A DNA stretch of 6,569 bases from Desulfobacterales bacterium (GTDB taxonomy: Bacteria; Desulfobacterota; Desulfobacteria; Desulfobacterales; JAFDCJ01): contig JAOZSC010000153.1 in assembly GCA_029939875.1 (NCBI GenBank), forward strand, positions 1 through 6,569, in the 5' to 3' direction. Positions within the stretch are counted from its first letter, which is position 1, and each line of letters starts with the position of its first letter. A program made the translations under genes and the position numbers. The notes beneath the pieces were generated by a model. It worked only from the letters and a program-made list of their open reading frames with translations, did not search any database and was not told the origin of the DNA. Below are positions 1 to 6,417 of the stretch, one piece after another.

Positions 1-239
1 GCGTTTTGTCACAGTCCGTGGAAATGGTGGTTCTGGCCACCGGGATGCAGCCCACAACCGCCACGGTCAAACTTCCGGCGGATTTAAAGTACAGCGATGA
101 CGGATTTATCATCAACGACTTTGATACCGGCGGAATGTTTGCAGCCGGATGTGCCAACAAACCGGCTGACGTGGTGTCATCCAATCAAAACGCAACCGGC
201 ATGGCCTTAAAGGCGATCCAAACCCTGGTCAACAGGTAG
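1..239 (+). CDS. qmoA: QmoA, 3' end only (HdrA-like flavoprotein subunit of the Qmo complex)
   Basis: Partial gene cut by the left window edge. The first full in-frame codon is at position 3, and 78 C-terminal residues remain before a TAG stop. The tail shows the closing part of a pyridine-nucleotide-disulfide-oxidoreductase type FAD fold: a hydrophobic strand ending in LATGMQP, then GMFAAGCANKPADV and an ATGMALKAIQ helix that normally contacts the flavin. HdrA-family proteins (the FAD subunit of heterodisulfide reductase) share this ending, and QmoB in this window ends its own FAD domain with the similar GIYAAG...ATGAALKAIQ. QmoA is the smaller soluble flavoprotein of the cytoplasmic part of QmoABC, which links menaquinol to APS reductase. 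The assignment rests on these motifs plus the position 10 nt ahead of qmoB, so it is strong although most of the protein is missing. A TTG at position 6 is an internal Leu codon, not a start. Confidence 0.9.
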   Translation, partial: VLSQSVEMVVLATGMQPTTATVKLPADLKYSDDGFIINDFDTGGMFAAGCANKPADVVSSNQNATGMALKAIQTLVNR

Positions 240-249
240 GAGGTTATCC

Positions 250-2586
250 ATGGACAAAAAATATGGCGTTTATATCTGTGAAGGTTGTGGGATCGGAGAA
301 GCCCTGGATATCGAAAAACTATGCGAAGTTCCCAAGGAAGAGGGGTTGGCAGTGAAAACCTGCCCGGTGCTTTGCGGCAAGGAAGGGGTGGAACTGCTCA
401 AAAAAGACATTGCCAATGAAGGCGTCAATACCCTGGTGCTGGCGGCCTGCTCGCGCCGGGTGCTCTTTGATGTGTTTCGGTTTGACGGCTGTATCGTTGA
501 CCGCGTCAACCTGCGTGAACAGGTGGTATGGTCCCATCCCAGGGACAAATATCCGGCTCCCACTGAAGAGCAAAAAGACGACGAGGAGTTTATCGACCAT
601 GTTCAGCTGCTGGCTGAAGACTACCTTAAAATGGGTATGGCCCGGGTGGAAAAAGTCGATCTACCGGAGCCTTACCTGCTGGACACGCTCAGCCGCAAAA
701 TACTGGTGATCGGCGGAGGGATAACCGGCATTTCAGCGGCCATCGATGCCGCCAAAACCGGCTATGACGTTACGATAGTTGAAAAAGAATCCACCCTGGG
801 CGGAAACGCTAAAAACTGGCGTAAACAACTGCCGGGCGCTTACCCCTATGACGGTCTGATTGAACCGACCCTGGACTCCAAAATCCAAGAACTGGAAAAT
901 CATTCCAACATCACGGTCAAAACCGAGACCGTGGTCGCGCGGATCGCCGGTGAGCCGGGAAATTTTACCGTCACGCTGAAAAAACCCGGTGAGAAAATGG
1001 AGTTTGATGTTCCCTTTCCTCTGCCTGAGGAGATGAAGGTTGATGACAAGGGCAATGAGCTGAATGCCGAGCAGCTCCATGAAAAATTCATGGAATACAA
1101 CGAAGGCAGGCAGGACATTCTGACCTTTGATCCCAACGGTGAGAAATTCGGCGCCGTTGTCCTGGCGGCCGGCTGGCGGCCCTATCAGCCCGAAGACGGG
1201 GAATTCGCCCACCTGGGTTTTGGCGAGCTGCCCGATGTGATTTCCAACCATCAGTTTGAAGAAATGGCGGCCGCCGGCAGGATCATACGGCCTTCCGACG
1301 GCAAAGATGCCAAATCGGTGGTTTTCATCCAGAGCCCCGGCCAGGGAGACGACAAAGACTTCGCTTATGCCGGCGCCGTGACCAGCCTGGTGGCTCTCAA
1401 ACAGGCTAAATACGTGCGCGATGATTACGCCGACGGCAAGGCTTTTGTGTTTTACCAGCATATGCGCACCGTCGGACTCGGAGAAAATTTTTATAAGAAT
1501 ATTCAGCAGGATAACGGAATTTTCCTGACCAAGGGAGAAGTCACTGCGGTTTCTAAAAACGGCGATGGCCTGATCGTCGAAGCAGACAACACCCTGCTGG
1601 GCGAAAAAATCCAGGTCAAAGCCGACCTGGTGGTGCTGGCCATGGGCATGGTGCCGGTCACCAAAGATGATCCGGTGGTCAATCTGGCCTACCGTCAGGG
1701 ACCGGGATTCCGTGACAATGCTTTATTTGATGATTACGCGGATTCCAATTTTATCTGTTTTCCCTATGAAACCCAGCGCACCGGCATTTACGCCGCCGGC
1801 AGCATCCGGCGTGCCATGACCATGGAAGAAGCCACCGAAGATGCCACCGGCGCGGCCCTGAAAGCCATCCAGTGTCTGGAATCGATCAACCGGGGAGTAT
1901 CCGTACATCCGCGCTCCGGGGACATGACCTTTCCCGACTTTTTCTTCCAGCGCTGCACCCAGTGCAAGCGCTGCACAGAGGAGTGCCCTTTCGGGGCCCT
2001 GGATGACGACGAGAAAGGCACCCCGAAGCCCAATCCGACCCGCTGCCGGCGCTGCGGCACCTGCATGGGCGCCTGCCCCGAACGTATCATCAACTTTGCC
2101 GATTACAGCATCGACAGTATCGGTTCCATGGTCAAGGCCATCGGTGTACCATCGGAAGACGATTATGATGACCCGCCGATGAGAATCCTGGGACTGGTGT
2201 GTGAAAATGACGCCTACCCGGCGCTGGATATCGTCGGGTTGAACCGCATGACCTATTCGGCCAACGTCCGAATTATTCCGGTCAGGTGTCTGGGATCGGT
2301 CAACGTGATCTGGATCAAAGACGCCATGGCCCAGGGTATGGACGGCGTTTTTCTACTGGGCTGCAAGCATGGTGATGACTACCAGTGCCACTTTGTCAAA
2401 GGCAGCGAACTGGCGGAAGTCAGAATGAAGAAGATTGGAGACGCCCTGTCCAGCCTGGCCCTGGAAGAAGAGCGCGTGGCGCAGTTCGATGTGGCCATCG
2501 ACGACTATGACAAGATACCGCAAATCATCGATGATTTTGTCGAAATGGTTGAAGAACTCGGCCCGAACCCGTTTAAGGGGTTCTAA
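250..2586 (+). CDS. qmoB: QmoB, HdrA/MvhD-like iron-sulfur flavoprotein of the Qmo complex
   Basis: Complete 778-residue protein, close to the usual QmoB size. The ATG follows AGGAGG (238-243) at 6-nt spacing, and that site overlaps the qmoA stop. Visible domains, in order: an N-terminal HdrA-like region with paired cysteines (C10/C13, C38/C42, C67, C81); a Rossmann FAD-binding loop GGGITG (155-160) with an acidic residue ending the next strand (E178); the second half of the FAD fold (about 460-545) ending in GIYAAG and ATGAALKAIQ; two CxxCxxCxxxCP [4Fe-4S] motifs (C569, C572, C575, C579 and C599, C602, C605, C609); and a C-terminal MvhD/FlpD-like domain (about 644-778) with C650, C680 and GCKHGDDYQCHF (C705, C713). 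In methanogens HdrA and MvhD are separate proteins; here they are fused, as is typical of QmoB. It is cytoplasmic, has no membrane segment, and is inferred to carry electrons between QmoC, QmoA and APS reductase. Direct interaction and electron direction are family knowledge. No frameshift or missing cluster ligand is seen. Confidence 0.96.
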   Translation: MDKKYGVYICEGCGIGEALDIEKLCEVPKEEGLAVKTCPVLCGKEGVELLKKDIANEGVNTLVLAACSRRVLFDVFRFDGCIVDRVNLREQVVWSHPRDKYPAPTEEQKDDEEFIDHVQLLAEDYLKMGMARVEKVDLPEPYLLDTLSRKILVIGGGITGISAAIDAAKTGYDVTIVEKESTLGGNAKNWRKQLPGAYPYDGLIEPTLDSKIQELENHSNITVKTETVVARIAGEPGNFTVTLKKPGEKMEFDVPFPLPEEMKVDDKGNELNAEQLHEKFMEYNEGRQDILTFDPNGEKFGAVVLAAGWRPYQPEDGEFAHLGFGELPDVISNHQFEEMAAAGRIIRPSDGKDAKSVVFIQSPGQGDDKDFAYAGAVTSLVALKQAKYVRDDYADGKAFVFYQHMRTVGLGENFYKNIQQDNGIFLTKGEVTAVSKNGDGLIVEADNTLLGEKIQVKADLVVLAMGMVPVTKDDPVVNLAYRQGPGFRDNALFDDYADSNFICFPYETQRTGIYAAGSIRRAMTMEEATEDATGAALKAIQCLESINRGVSVHPRSGDMTFPDFFFQRCTQCKRCTEECPFGALDDDEKGTPKPNPTRCRRCGTCMGACPERIINFADYSIDSIGSMVKAIGVPSEDDYDDPPMRILGLVCENDAYPALDIVGLNRMTYSANVRIIPVRCLGSVNVIWIKDAMAQGMDGVFLLGCKHGDDYQCHFVKGSELAEVRMKKIGDALSSLALEEERVAQFDVAIDDYDKIPQIIDDFVEMVEELGPNPFKGF

Positions 2587-2587
2587 G

Positions 2588-2622
2588 GAATGACGAATGA
2601 CAAATGTCGAATGATGAATGAC
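2588..2622 (+). repeat. Five tandem degenerate heptamers (GAATGAC unit) after qmoB
   Basis: Starting two bases after the qmoB stop, five consecutive 7-bp units follow the pattern GAATGAC: GAATGAC, GAATGAC, AAATGTC, GAATGAT, GAATGAC. The units are exactly contiguous. The 7-nt period is not a multiple of three, and the stretch is not part of any plausible gene. The last two units also form most of the left arm of the hairpin described separately. It could be a simple slippage array or one end of a small dispersed palindromic element; a single window cannot distinguish these. Confidence 0.75.
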
Positions 2623-2663
2623 GATCTAAAAGAAGTTATTTTTCAATCGTCATTCTTCAATTG
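2608..2663 (+). other. Long imperfect hairpin in the qmoB-qmoC spacer
   Basis: Arms 2608-2625 and 2646-2663 are inverted copies. The core of 10 perfect pairs (GAATGACGAT with ATCGTCATTC) is extended outward by three pairs, a 1x1 mismatch region and three more (one G-U), giving 16 pairs in 18 positions. The 20-nt loop is A-rich on its left and T-rich on its right and can add about four A-U pairs. The right arm ends only 4 nt before the AGGAGG (2668-2673) of qmoC. No long T-run follows the hairpin, so a simple intrinsic terminator is unlikely. A processing or stability element, or one tuning qmoC translation relative to qmoB, fits better. The structure is seen directly; the function is inferred. 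Confidence 0.65.
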
Positions 2664-2680
2664 CAATAGGAGGTAGAAAC

Positions 2681-3838
2681 ATGGCGGATGCATACCTTAT
2701 TGAGCCTGACCTGGATTTTATCAACCAAGTGGGGGCCCTGGGCGGAGAGGATCTGAAAAAGTGCTACCAGTGTGCCACCTGTTCGGTGGTCTGTCCCATA
2801 TCCCCGGACACCCGACCGTTTCCCCGCAAGGAAATGATCGCCGCCTCCTGGGGGCTGAAGGACAAACTGGTGGGCAACGGCGACATCTGGCTGTGTCATA
2901 ACTGCGGCGACTGCTCCACCTACTGTCCACGGGAAGCCAAGCCGGGTGATGTCCTGACAGCCTTGCGTGCGTATACGATTGAAGAGTACGCGCAACCCAA
3001 AGTGCTGGCACGCGCCCTGAAGGACCCCAAAAAACTGCCCATCCTGCTGGCCGTTCCGGCGGTTCTTTTTCTGGTGGTCGGATTGATTACCGGGTTGCTG
3101 AATTTTTCACCGGACACCAGTGAAGGCATCAAACACTACAAGTTTTTCTCCACCTGGCTGGTGGACATGATGATGCTCCCGGCCGCCGGTTTTGCGGCGG
3201 CGGTTTTCGCCCTGAGCCTCAAACGCTTTCTGGGTGATATTCATCAAAATGCGCTGGCGGAAGGCAAAACGACCAAGGAAACCATTGAGGTCGGCGGGTT
3301 TATCGTGGCTTTTCTGAAAATTATCCCAACCATACTCAAACACACTAAATTTTCCGAATGTACGGAAAATAATGACCGTCAAATTGCCCATTTGCTGACG
3401 ATGTACGGCTTCATCGGGCTTTTTATCGTCACCAGTGTTATTTTTATGGTCCTTTACGGGTCGTATCTGTTTCCCGCAGGACCGATTCACGGCCCCTGGT
3501 CCCAACTCAATCCCATCAAGTGGCTGGCCAATATCGCCGGGGTTGCACTGGTCATCGGCACCATCCTGTTGATCAAAAACCGCAGCGCTAAAAAAGATCA
3601 GATCTCCACTTACTTTGACTGGTACCTGGTCTATCTGGCTTTCGGCCTGGGGGTTACCGGCATGGGAGCGGAACTGACCCGGCTGGCCGGCTGGGCTTCT
3701 GTGACCTTTGCGGTGTACTACATTCACCTGATACTGGTGTGGACCTTATTTGCCTATCTGCCTTTTTCCAAGCTGGCCCACCTGGTGTACCGCACCGTGG
3801 CCATGGCGTATAACGAATACGCGGGAAGAAATTTTTAA
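2681..3838 (+). CDS. qmoC: QmoC, HdrC/HdrE-like membrane subunit of the Qmo complex
   Basis: Complete 385-residue protein. The ATG is preceded by AGGAGG (2668-2673) at 7-nt spacing. The N-terminal third is a soluble HdrC-like ferredoxin domain with two CxxCxxCxxxCP motifs (C28, C31, C34, C38 and C72, C75, C78, C82), which predict two [4Fe-4S] clusters. The rest is membrane-embedded: about six hydrophobic helices near residues 119-140, 158-180, 238-262, 282-297, 311-331 and 340-362. Histidines in or beside them (H152, H237, H349, H367) are candidate b-heme ligands, as in the related HdrE/DsrM/NarI cytochrome b family, but which ones bind heme cannot be fixed by eye. QmoC is the quinone-reactive subunit: it is expected to oxidise menaquinol and pass electrons to the cytoplasmic QmoA/QmoB. 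The HdrC-HdrE fusion immediately after qmoB distinguishes it from DsrM/DsrK, which are separate proteins. It is the last gene of its transcription unit, with a terminator 24 nt after the stop. Confidence 0.96.
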   Translation: MADAYLIEPDLDFINQVGALGGEDLKKCYQCATCSVVCPISPDTRPFPRKEMIAASWGLKDKLVGNGDIWLCHNCGDCSTYCPREAKPGDVLTALRAYTIEEYAQPKVLARALKDPKKLPILLAVPAVLFLVVGLITGLLNFSPDTSEGIKHYKFFSTWLVDMMMLPAAGFAAAVFALSLKRFLGDIHQNALAEGKTTKETIEVGGFIVAFLKIIPTILKHTKFSECTENNDRQIAHLLTMYGFIGLFIVTSVIFMVLYGSYLFPAGPIHGPWSQLNPIKWLANIAGVALVIGTILLIKNRSAKKDQISTYFDWYLVYLAFGLGVTGMGAELTRLAGWASVTFAVYYIHLILVWTLFAYLPFSKLAHLVYRTVAMAYNEYAGRNF

Positions 3839-3861
3839 GTAACCTGGTAAAATAAAATCAA

Positions 3862-3892
3862 AAAAGGGAGCGCCTTGCGGCAGCTCCCTTTT
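3862..3892. terminator. Bidirectional intrinsic terminator between qmoC and sat
   Basis: GGGAGC (3866-3871) pairs with GCTCCC (3883-3888). Beyond a bulged A, GCC (3872-3874) pairs with GGC (3879-3881) around a TTGC loop. The stem is flanked by six A on the left (3860-3865) and four T on the right (3889-3892). It can therefore stop transcription of qmoABC on the + strand and, through the stronger U-tract on the other strand, transcription of sat. It is the only such structure in the 90-nt convergent gap. Confidence 0.88.
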
Positions 3893-3928
3893 AAATTTGC
3901 AATCAAACGCGGCGTTCAGCTTCTAATT

Positions 3929-5203
3929 CTAATCTCCGGTAGCCGCCCCGTGCAGTTTGATTTCGACTTTATCGGTCAGGCCTTTGTAATATTCGCGCAA
4001 AATTTCAAGGACCTCGTCCCGGCCGAAATGATCCGGGATCTCACCGCCTTCGGAAAGCATTTTGCGCAGCATGGTTCCACTCAGCAGCACGCGGTCTTCC
4101 TTGCCATGGGGGCAGGTTCTCAAAGAAGCCATGCCATCACATTTAAAGCAGTAGAAGGTCCAGTCGATCTTCAGCGGCGTGCAGAGCAGTGCTTTGCCTT
4201 CGCCTTCGGGAGTCGGAATCTTGTCGAATATGGTCTGGGCCTCGAACATGCCGTAAAAATCCCCCACACCGGCATGGTCCCGGCCGATAATCATCCGTGA
4301 GCAGCCGTAATTCTGACGGAAGGTGGCATGCAACAGGCCTTCTCGGGGGCCGGCATAGCGCATGTCCAGTGGATAGCCGCCCTGGACAACCTTATCTTCG
4401 ACGAAATAGTTCTTCACCAGGGCATCAATGCATTTCACCCGCACTTCAGCCGGGATGTCTCCGGGTTTCAGATTGCCGACCAGAGAATGGATATACACGC
4501 CGTCGCAAACTTCCACGGCGATTTTGCAAAGATATTCATGGGAACGGTGCATGGGATTTCTCAGCTGCAGGGCGGCAACTTCGCTCCAGCCGCGTCCTTC
4601 GAAAATTTTGCGTGATTCTTCAGGCCGCATGTAAACGCCGGCATACTTGGTCGGATATTCGCCCTCGCTCAGCACCTTGACCGGCCCGGCAAGGCTGATC
4701 TCTTGTTGATTCATCACCATCTGAACCCCGGGATGATCATCTTTGGCGATTTTCCAGAACTCCTCGGCCGTTGGGGTGCCTTCACCCATGTACACCTTTT
4801 CGCATTCATACTTCTTGTCGGCCTCGGTCATTTCAAATTTTTCGGTGACCTTCATGGTGGCCATGATTTCATCGCCTTCCGGATCATACAGGGCAACCTC
4901 ATCGCCCTCGCTAATGCCGGCGGCATCTTCTTTGGAAGCCGACAGGGTTACCGGGATGGGCCAGAAGGTTCCGTCGGCCAGCAGGAAGTTGTCGCAAACC
5001 CCTTTCCAGTCCGCCTTGTTCATAAAACCGGTCAGCGGGCTGAATCCGCCGATGCCCATCATGATCAGGTCTCCCTTTGCGCGCGGTGAGATCGAAAGCT
5101 TTTTCAGCCCTGCGGCTTTTTTCTTTTCGGCCTCCAATTCAGCGCCTTCCAGCAGACAGCAGGTCAAACCTTTACCGCCATGAGGTGGAATTAATTGTGC
5201 CAT
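3929..5203 (-). CDS. sat: ATP sulfurylase (sulfate adenylyltransferase), dissimilatory type
   Basis: A 424-residue protein that adenylates sulfate with ATP to give APS and pyrophosphate, the first step of sulfate reduction in the cytoplasm. Seen directly: the N-terminus PPHGGKGL typical of sulfate-reducer Sat; the nucleotide-binding motif [10 protein letters not shown] (213-222) with both histidines of HxxH (H219, H222); GRDHAGVG (307-314); a zinc-site-like cluster C352, C355, C364 with nearby H366; and the C-terminal [11 protein letters not shown] (373-383). There is no APS-kinase domain, as expected for a dissimilatory monofunctional enzyme of about 400-430 residues. An upstream in-frame ATG at 5222-5224 would add seven residues (MERRQEQ) but has no ribosome binding site. 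The ATG at 5201-5203 follows AAGGAG and yields the conserved N-terminus, so it was chosen. The gene is alone in its unit, convergent with qmoC, with its own leader and candidate promoter. All catalytic motifs are intact. Confidence 0.97.
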   Translation of the reverse strand: MAQLIPPHGGKGLTCCLLEGAELEAEKKKAAGLKKLSISPRAKGDLIMMGIGGFSPLTGFMNKADWKGVCDNFLLADGTFWPIPVTLSASKEDAAGISEGDEVALYDPEGDEIMATMKVTEKFEMTEADKKYECEKVYMGEGTPTAEEFWKIAKDDHPGVQMVMNQQEISLAGPVKVLSEGEYPTKYAGVYMRPEESRKIFEGRGWSEVAALQLRNPMHRSHEYLCKIAVEVCDGVYIHSLVGNLKPGDIPAEVRVKCIDALVKNYFVEDKVVQGGYPLDMRYAGPREGLLHATFRQNYGCSRMIIGRDHAGVGDFYGMFEAQTIFDKIPTPEGEGKALLCTPLKIDWTFYCFKCDGMASLRTCPHGKEDRVLLSGTMLRKMLSEGGEIPDHFGRDEVLEILREYYKGLTDKVEIKLHGAATGD

Positions 5204-5213
5204 TTGTTCTTGT

Positions 5214-5219
5214 CTCCTT
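5214..5219 (-). promoter_or_regulatory. Ribosome binding site deciding the sat start
   Basis: On the - strand AAGGAG lies 10 nt ahead of the ATG at 5201-5203. The alternative in-frame ATG (5222-5224) sits upstream of this site and has no purine-rich site of its own, so initiation at 5203 is favoured. Confidence 0.75.
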
Positions 5220-5234
5220 TCCATTTAAGTTATC

Positions 5235-5256
5235 AAAAAAATCGTGTCACACGATT
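5235..5256 (-). promoter_or_regulatory. Palindrome followed by T-tract in the sat leader (attenuator or operator)
   Basis: Positions 5240-5256 read AATCGTGT-C-ACACGATT, a perfect 8-bp inverted repeat around one base. As RNA from the - strand it folds into a 7-bp stem with a 3-nt loop, followed directly by a U-run (bases 5241-5235). This is the layout of an intrinsic terminator placed about 20-35 nt after the predicted sat transcription start and before the ribosome binding site. Equally, a 17-bp symmetrical site could bind a dimeric regulator of the CRP/FNR type. It does not match the canonical Rex spacing (TTGTGA-n6-TCACAA). The symmetry is certain; which role applies is not. Confidence 0.55.
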
Positions 5257-5281
5257 GGGTAGCCTTTTTGGTCAAAGAGCT

Positions 5282-5311
5282 ATGATTAATAAGGATCAAC
5301 CAATTTGTCAA
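5282..5311 (-). promoter_or_regulatory. Candidate sigma70-type promoter of sat
   Basis: On the - strand a perfect -35 box TTGACA (5306-5311) is followed after 18 nt by AATCAT (5282-5287), which matches four of six bases of TATAAT. The transcript would start near 5275, leaving a leader of about 70 nt that includes the palindrome at 5240-5256. The -35 box is convincing and the -10 is mediocre. This is the best-placed candidate in the 215-nt gap between the VWA gene and sat. Confidence 0.45.
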
Positions 5312-5330
5312 GCCTAATTGCGCGCTAACG

Positions 5331-5374
5331 CCTGTATAACGCCCAAAAAACGAGCAAAACAAAGGATATACAGG
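5331..5374. repeat. 8-bp inverted repeat with 28-nt spacer, between the VWA gene and sat
   Basis: CCTGTATA (5331-5338) and TATACAGG (5367-5374) are exact inverted copies. The spacer is A-rich on the + strand (T-rich on the - strand) and codes for nothing evident. It lies just upstream of the sat -35 box and downstream of the VWA stop. It might be an operator pair or a weak transcription end for the VWA gene; no other terminator is visible there. Chance occurrence is possible. Confidence 0.4.
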
Positions 5375-5418
5375 ATGGAAGGTGGGAAAGAATCATTTCT
5401 GGACCCGGTGTATGGAAC

Positions 5419-6417
5419 TTATGGCCGCGTACTGTTCAGGCCCACAAACGTGCCGCCGTTTTTCTGGCATAAAATACGCATCAGGGTGGCAAACCGCTCG
5501 CCGGTATTGCCGGGTTGACGGGTGAATTCCATTACCGTGGGAAAGCCCACAGCATGGATGCGGACCCGGCGCGTTCCATCGGCGGCGGCCTTGTTGATGC
5601 GATCCACCGCCTCGATCACCGGCTGCATGGCGCCGCCGGAAAACTCGTCGCCAAAAACATAGAGGCTGATTTTTTTGTCGGGGGAATAAAACGTCCGGAT
5701 GGCGGCTTCGATTCCCTCCACCGGGCTGCTGTTGCTAAAAGAGCGCCAGGAGCTCAGGTTGGATATGATGGCCCGGCGGCGCGCCGGACTGTCCGGTATC
5801 CATTTCCCCCGGTACCTGGAAAACATGTAGTTGCCCATGTCGTTCATTACCTGGATGCCCTTGACCCGGGGATAGACCTTCAGGGTTTCGGCCAGCTTTT
5901 TTTGCACCATGGCCCAGGCGTTGCGTTGCATGCTGCCGGAGGTGTCGATGATGAAGATGATGTATTCACTGTCCACCGGGATGCCGCCCACCGAAGATCG
6001 GCTGCTGCGGGGTTGCTTTTTCAACAGCCGCTGCATCTCAATGGTTAATTCCTGCAGGGCCCGGGCCAGCTTGTCTTCAATAATGTTTTGTACCCGGGCC
6101 GATTGATTGGAGGCCGTAAATTCTCCCTTCACATTGGACATGTCGCCCTGCAGACGGGCCAGTCGCTTTTGCTCATCGGACAACTGCTCTTTCAGGCCCT
6201 GCAGTTGACGGTTGGCAATTGCGGTCTGCCCCCGAATCTCACGCAGCTCCTGCTCCAGGCGCACGACCTGGGACTGAAGATCAGCGCGCACCTTTTCGAT
6301 GATCACGGGCTCGGCGAATTTGGACAACACAAACAGCAGGATGATAGCGCCAAAACCACAGCAAATAACATCCAGAAAGGAAAGGCTGAATATTGCGATG
6401 TCACGATGTTTTTTCAT
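5419..6417 (-). CDS. Membrane-anchored VWA-domain protein with ExbD/TolR-like transmembrane segment
   Basis: A 332-residue protein not assigned to a named family. A short basic N-terminus (MKKHRD) leads into one hydrophobic segment (about 9-33) beginning SLSFLDVICCGFGA. Next comes a heptad-rich, charged coiled-coil region (about 41-135), a Ser/Arg-rich linker (about 136-147) and a C-terminal von Willebrand factor A domain (about 150-328). The VWA fold has the metal site DTSGS (D158, S160, S162), a Ser/Pro-containing stretch near 227-232 where the third-loop ligand would sit, and VFGDEF (D257). FLDVI in the membrane segment resembles FIDVM of ExbD, whose Asp carries protons, and the helix-then-periplasmic-domain plan is the same. 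A single N-terminal anchor with the rest outside the cytoplasm is inferred. The ATG at 6415-6417 was chosen because it leaves MKKHRD directly before the membrane segment; a TTG at 6439-6441 would add eight residues. Neither start has a strong ribosome binding site. Neighbours to the right are out of view. Confidence 0.85.
   Translation of the reverse strand: MKKHRDIAIFSLSFLDVICCGFGAIILLFVLSKFAEPVIIEKVRADLQSQVVRLEQELREIRGQTAIANRQLQGLKEQLSDEQKRLARLQGDMSNVKGEFTASNQSARVQNIIEDKLARALQELTIEMQRLLKKQPRSSRSSVGGIPVDSEYIIFIIDTSGSMQRNAWAMVQKKLAETLKVYPRVKGIQVMNDMGNYMFSRYRGKWIPDSPARRRAIISNLSSWRSFSNSSPVEGIEAAIRTFYSPDKKISLYVFGDEFSGGAMQPVIEAVDRINKAAADGTRRVRIHAVGFPTVMEFTRQPGNTGERFATLMRILCQKNGGTFVGLNSTRP

Noticed and set aside
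733..1461. 242-codon open frame on the - strand inside qmoB
   Set aside because: It is entirely antisense to the FAD-domain coding region of qmoB, shows no recognisable motif, and is explained by the codon bias of the real gene.
2588..2663. CRISPR or a terminator for qmoAB
   Set aside because: The 7-bp units are contiguous without spacers, so this is not CRISPR. The hairpin lacks a following T-run and is followed by a strong ribosome binding site, so it is not a convincing terminator.
3107..3727. 206-codon open frame on the - strand inside qmoC
   Set aside because: Antisense to the membrane domain of qmoC; its composition is what results from reading hydrophobic codons backwards, with no domain or ribosome site.
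3875..5183. Several + strand open frames across sat
   Set aside because: All overlap the fully motif-supported sat gene on the opposite strand, and the first begins inside the terminator hairpin.
5240..5256. Rex operator upstream of sat
   Set aside because: Rex sites have TTGTGA and TCACAA separated by six bases. Here the half-sites abut around a single base and the outer bases differ, so only a generic palindrome is claimed.
5515..6048. 177-codon open frame on the + strand antisense to the VWA gene
   Set aside because: It is a mirror of the VWA-domain coding region with low-complexity His/Gly/Ala content and no motif. The - strand product has clear DxSxS and transmembrane features.
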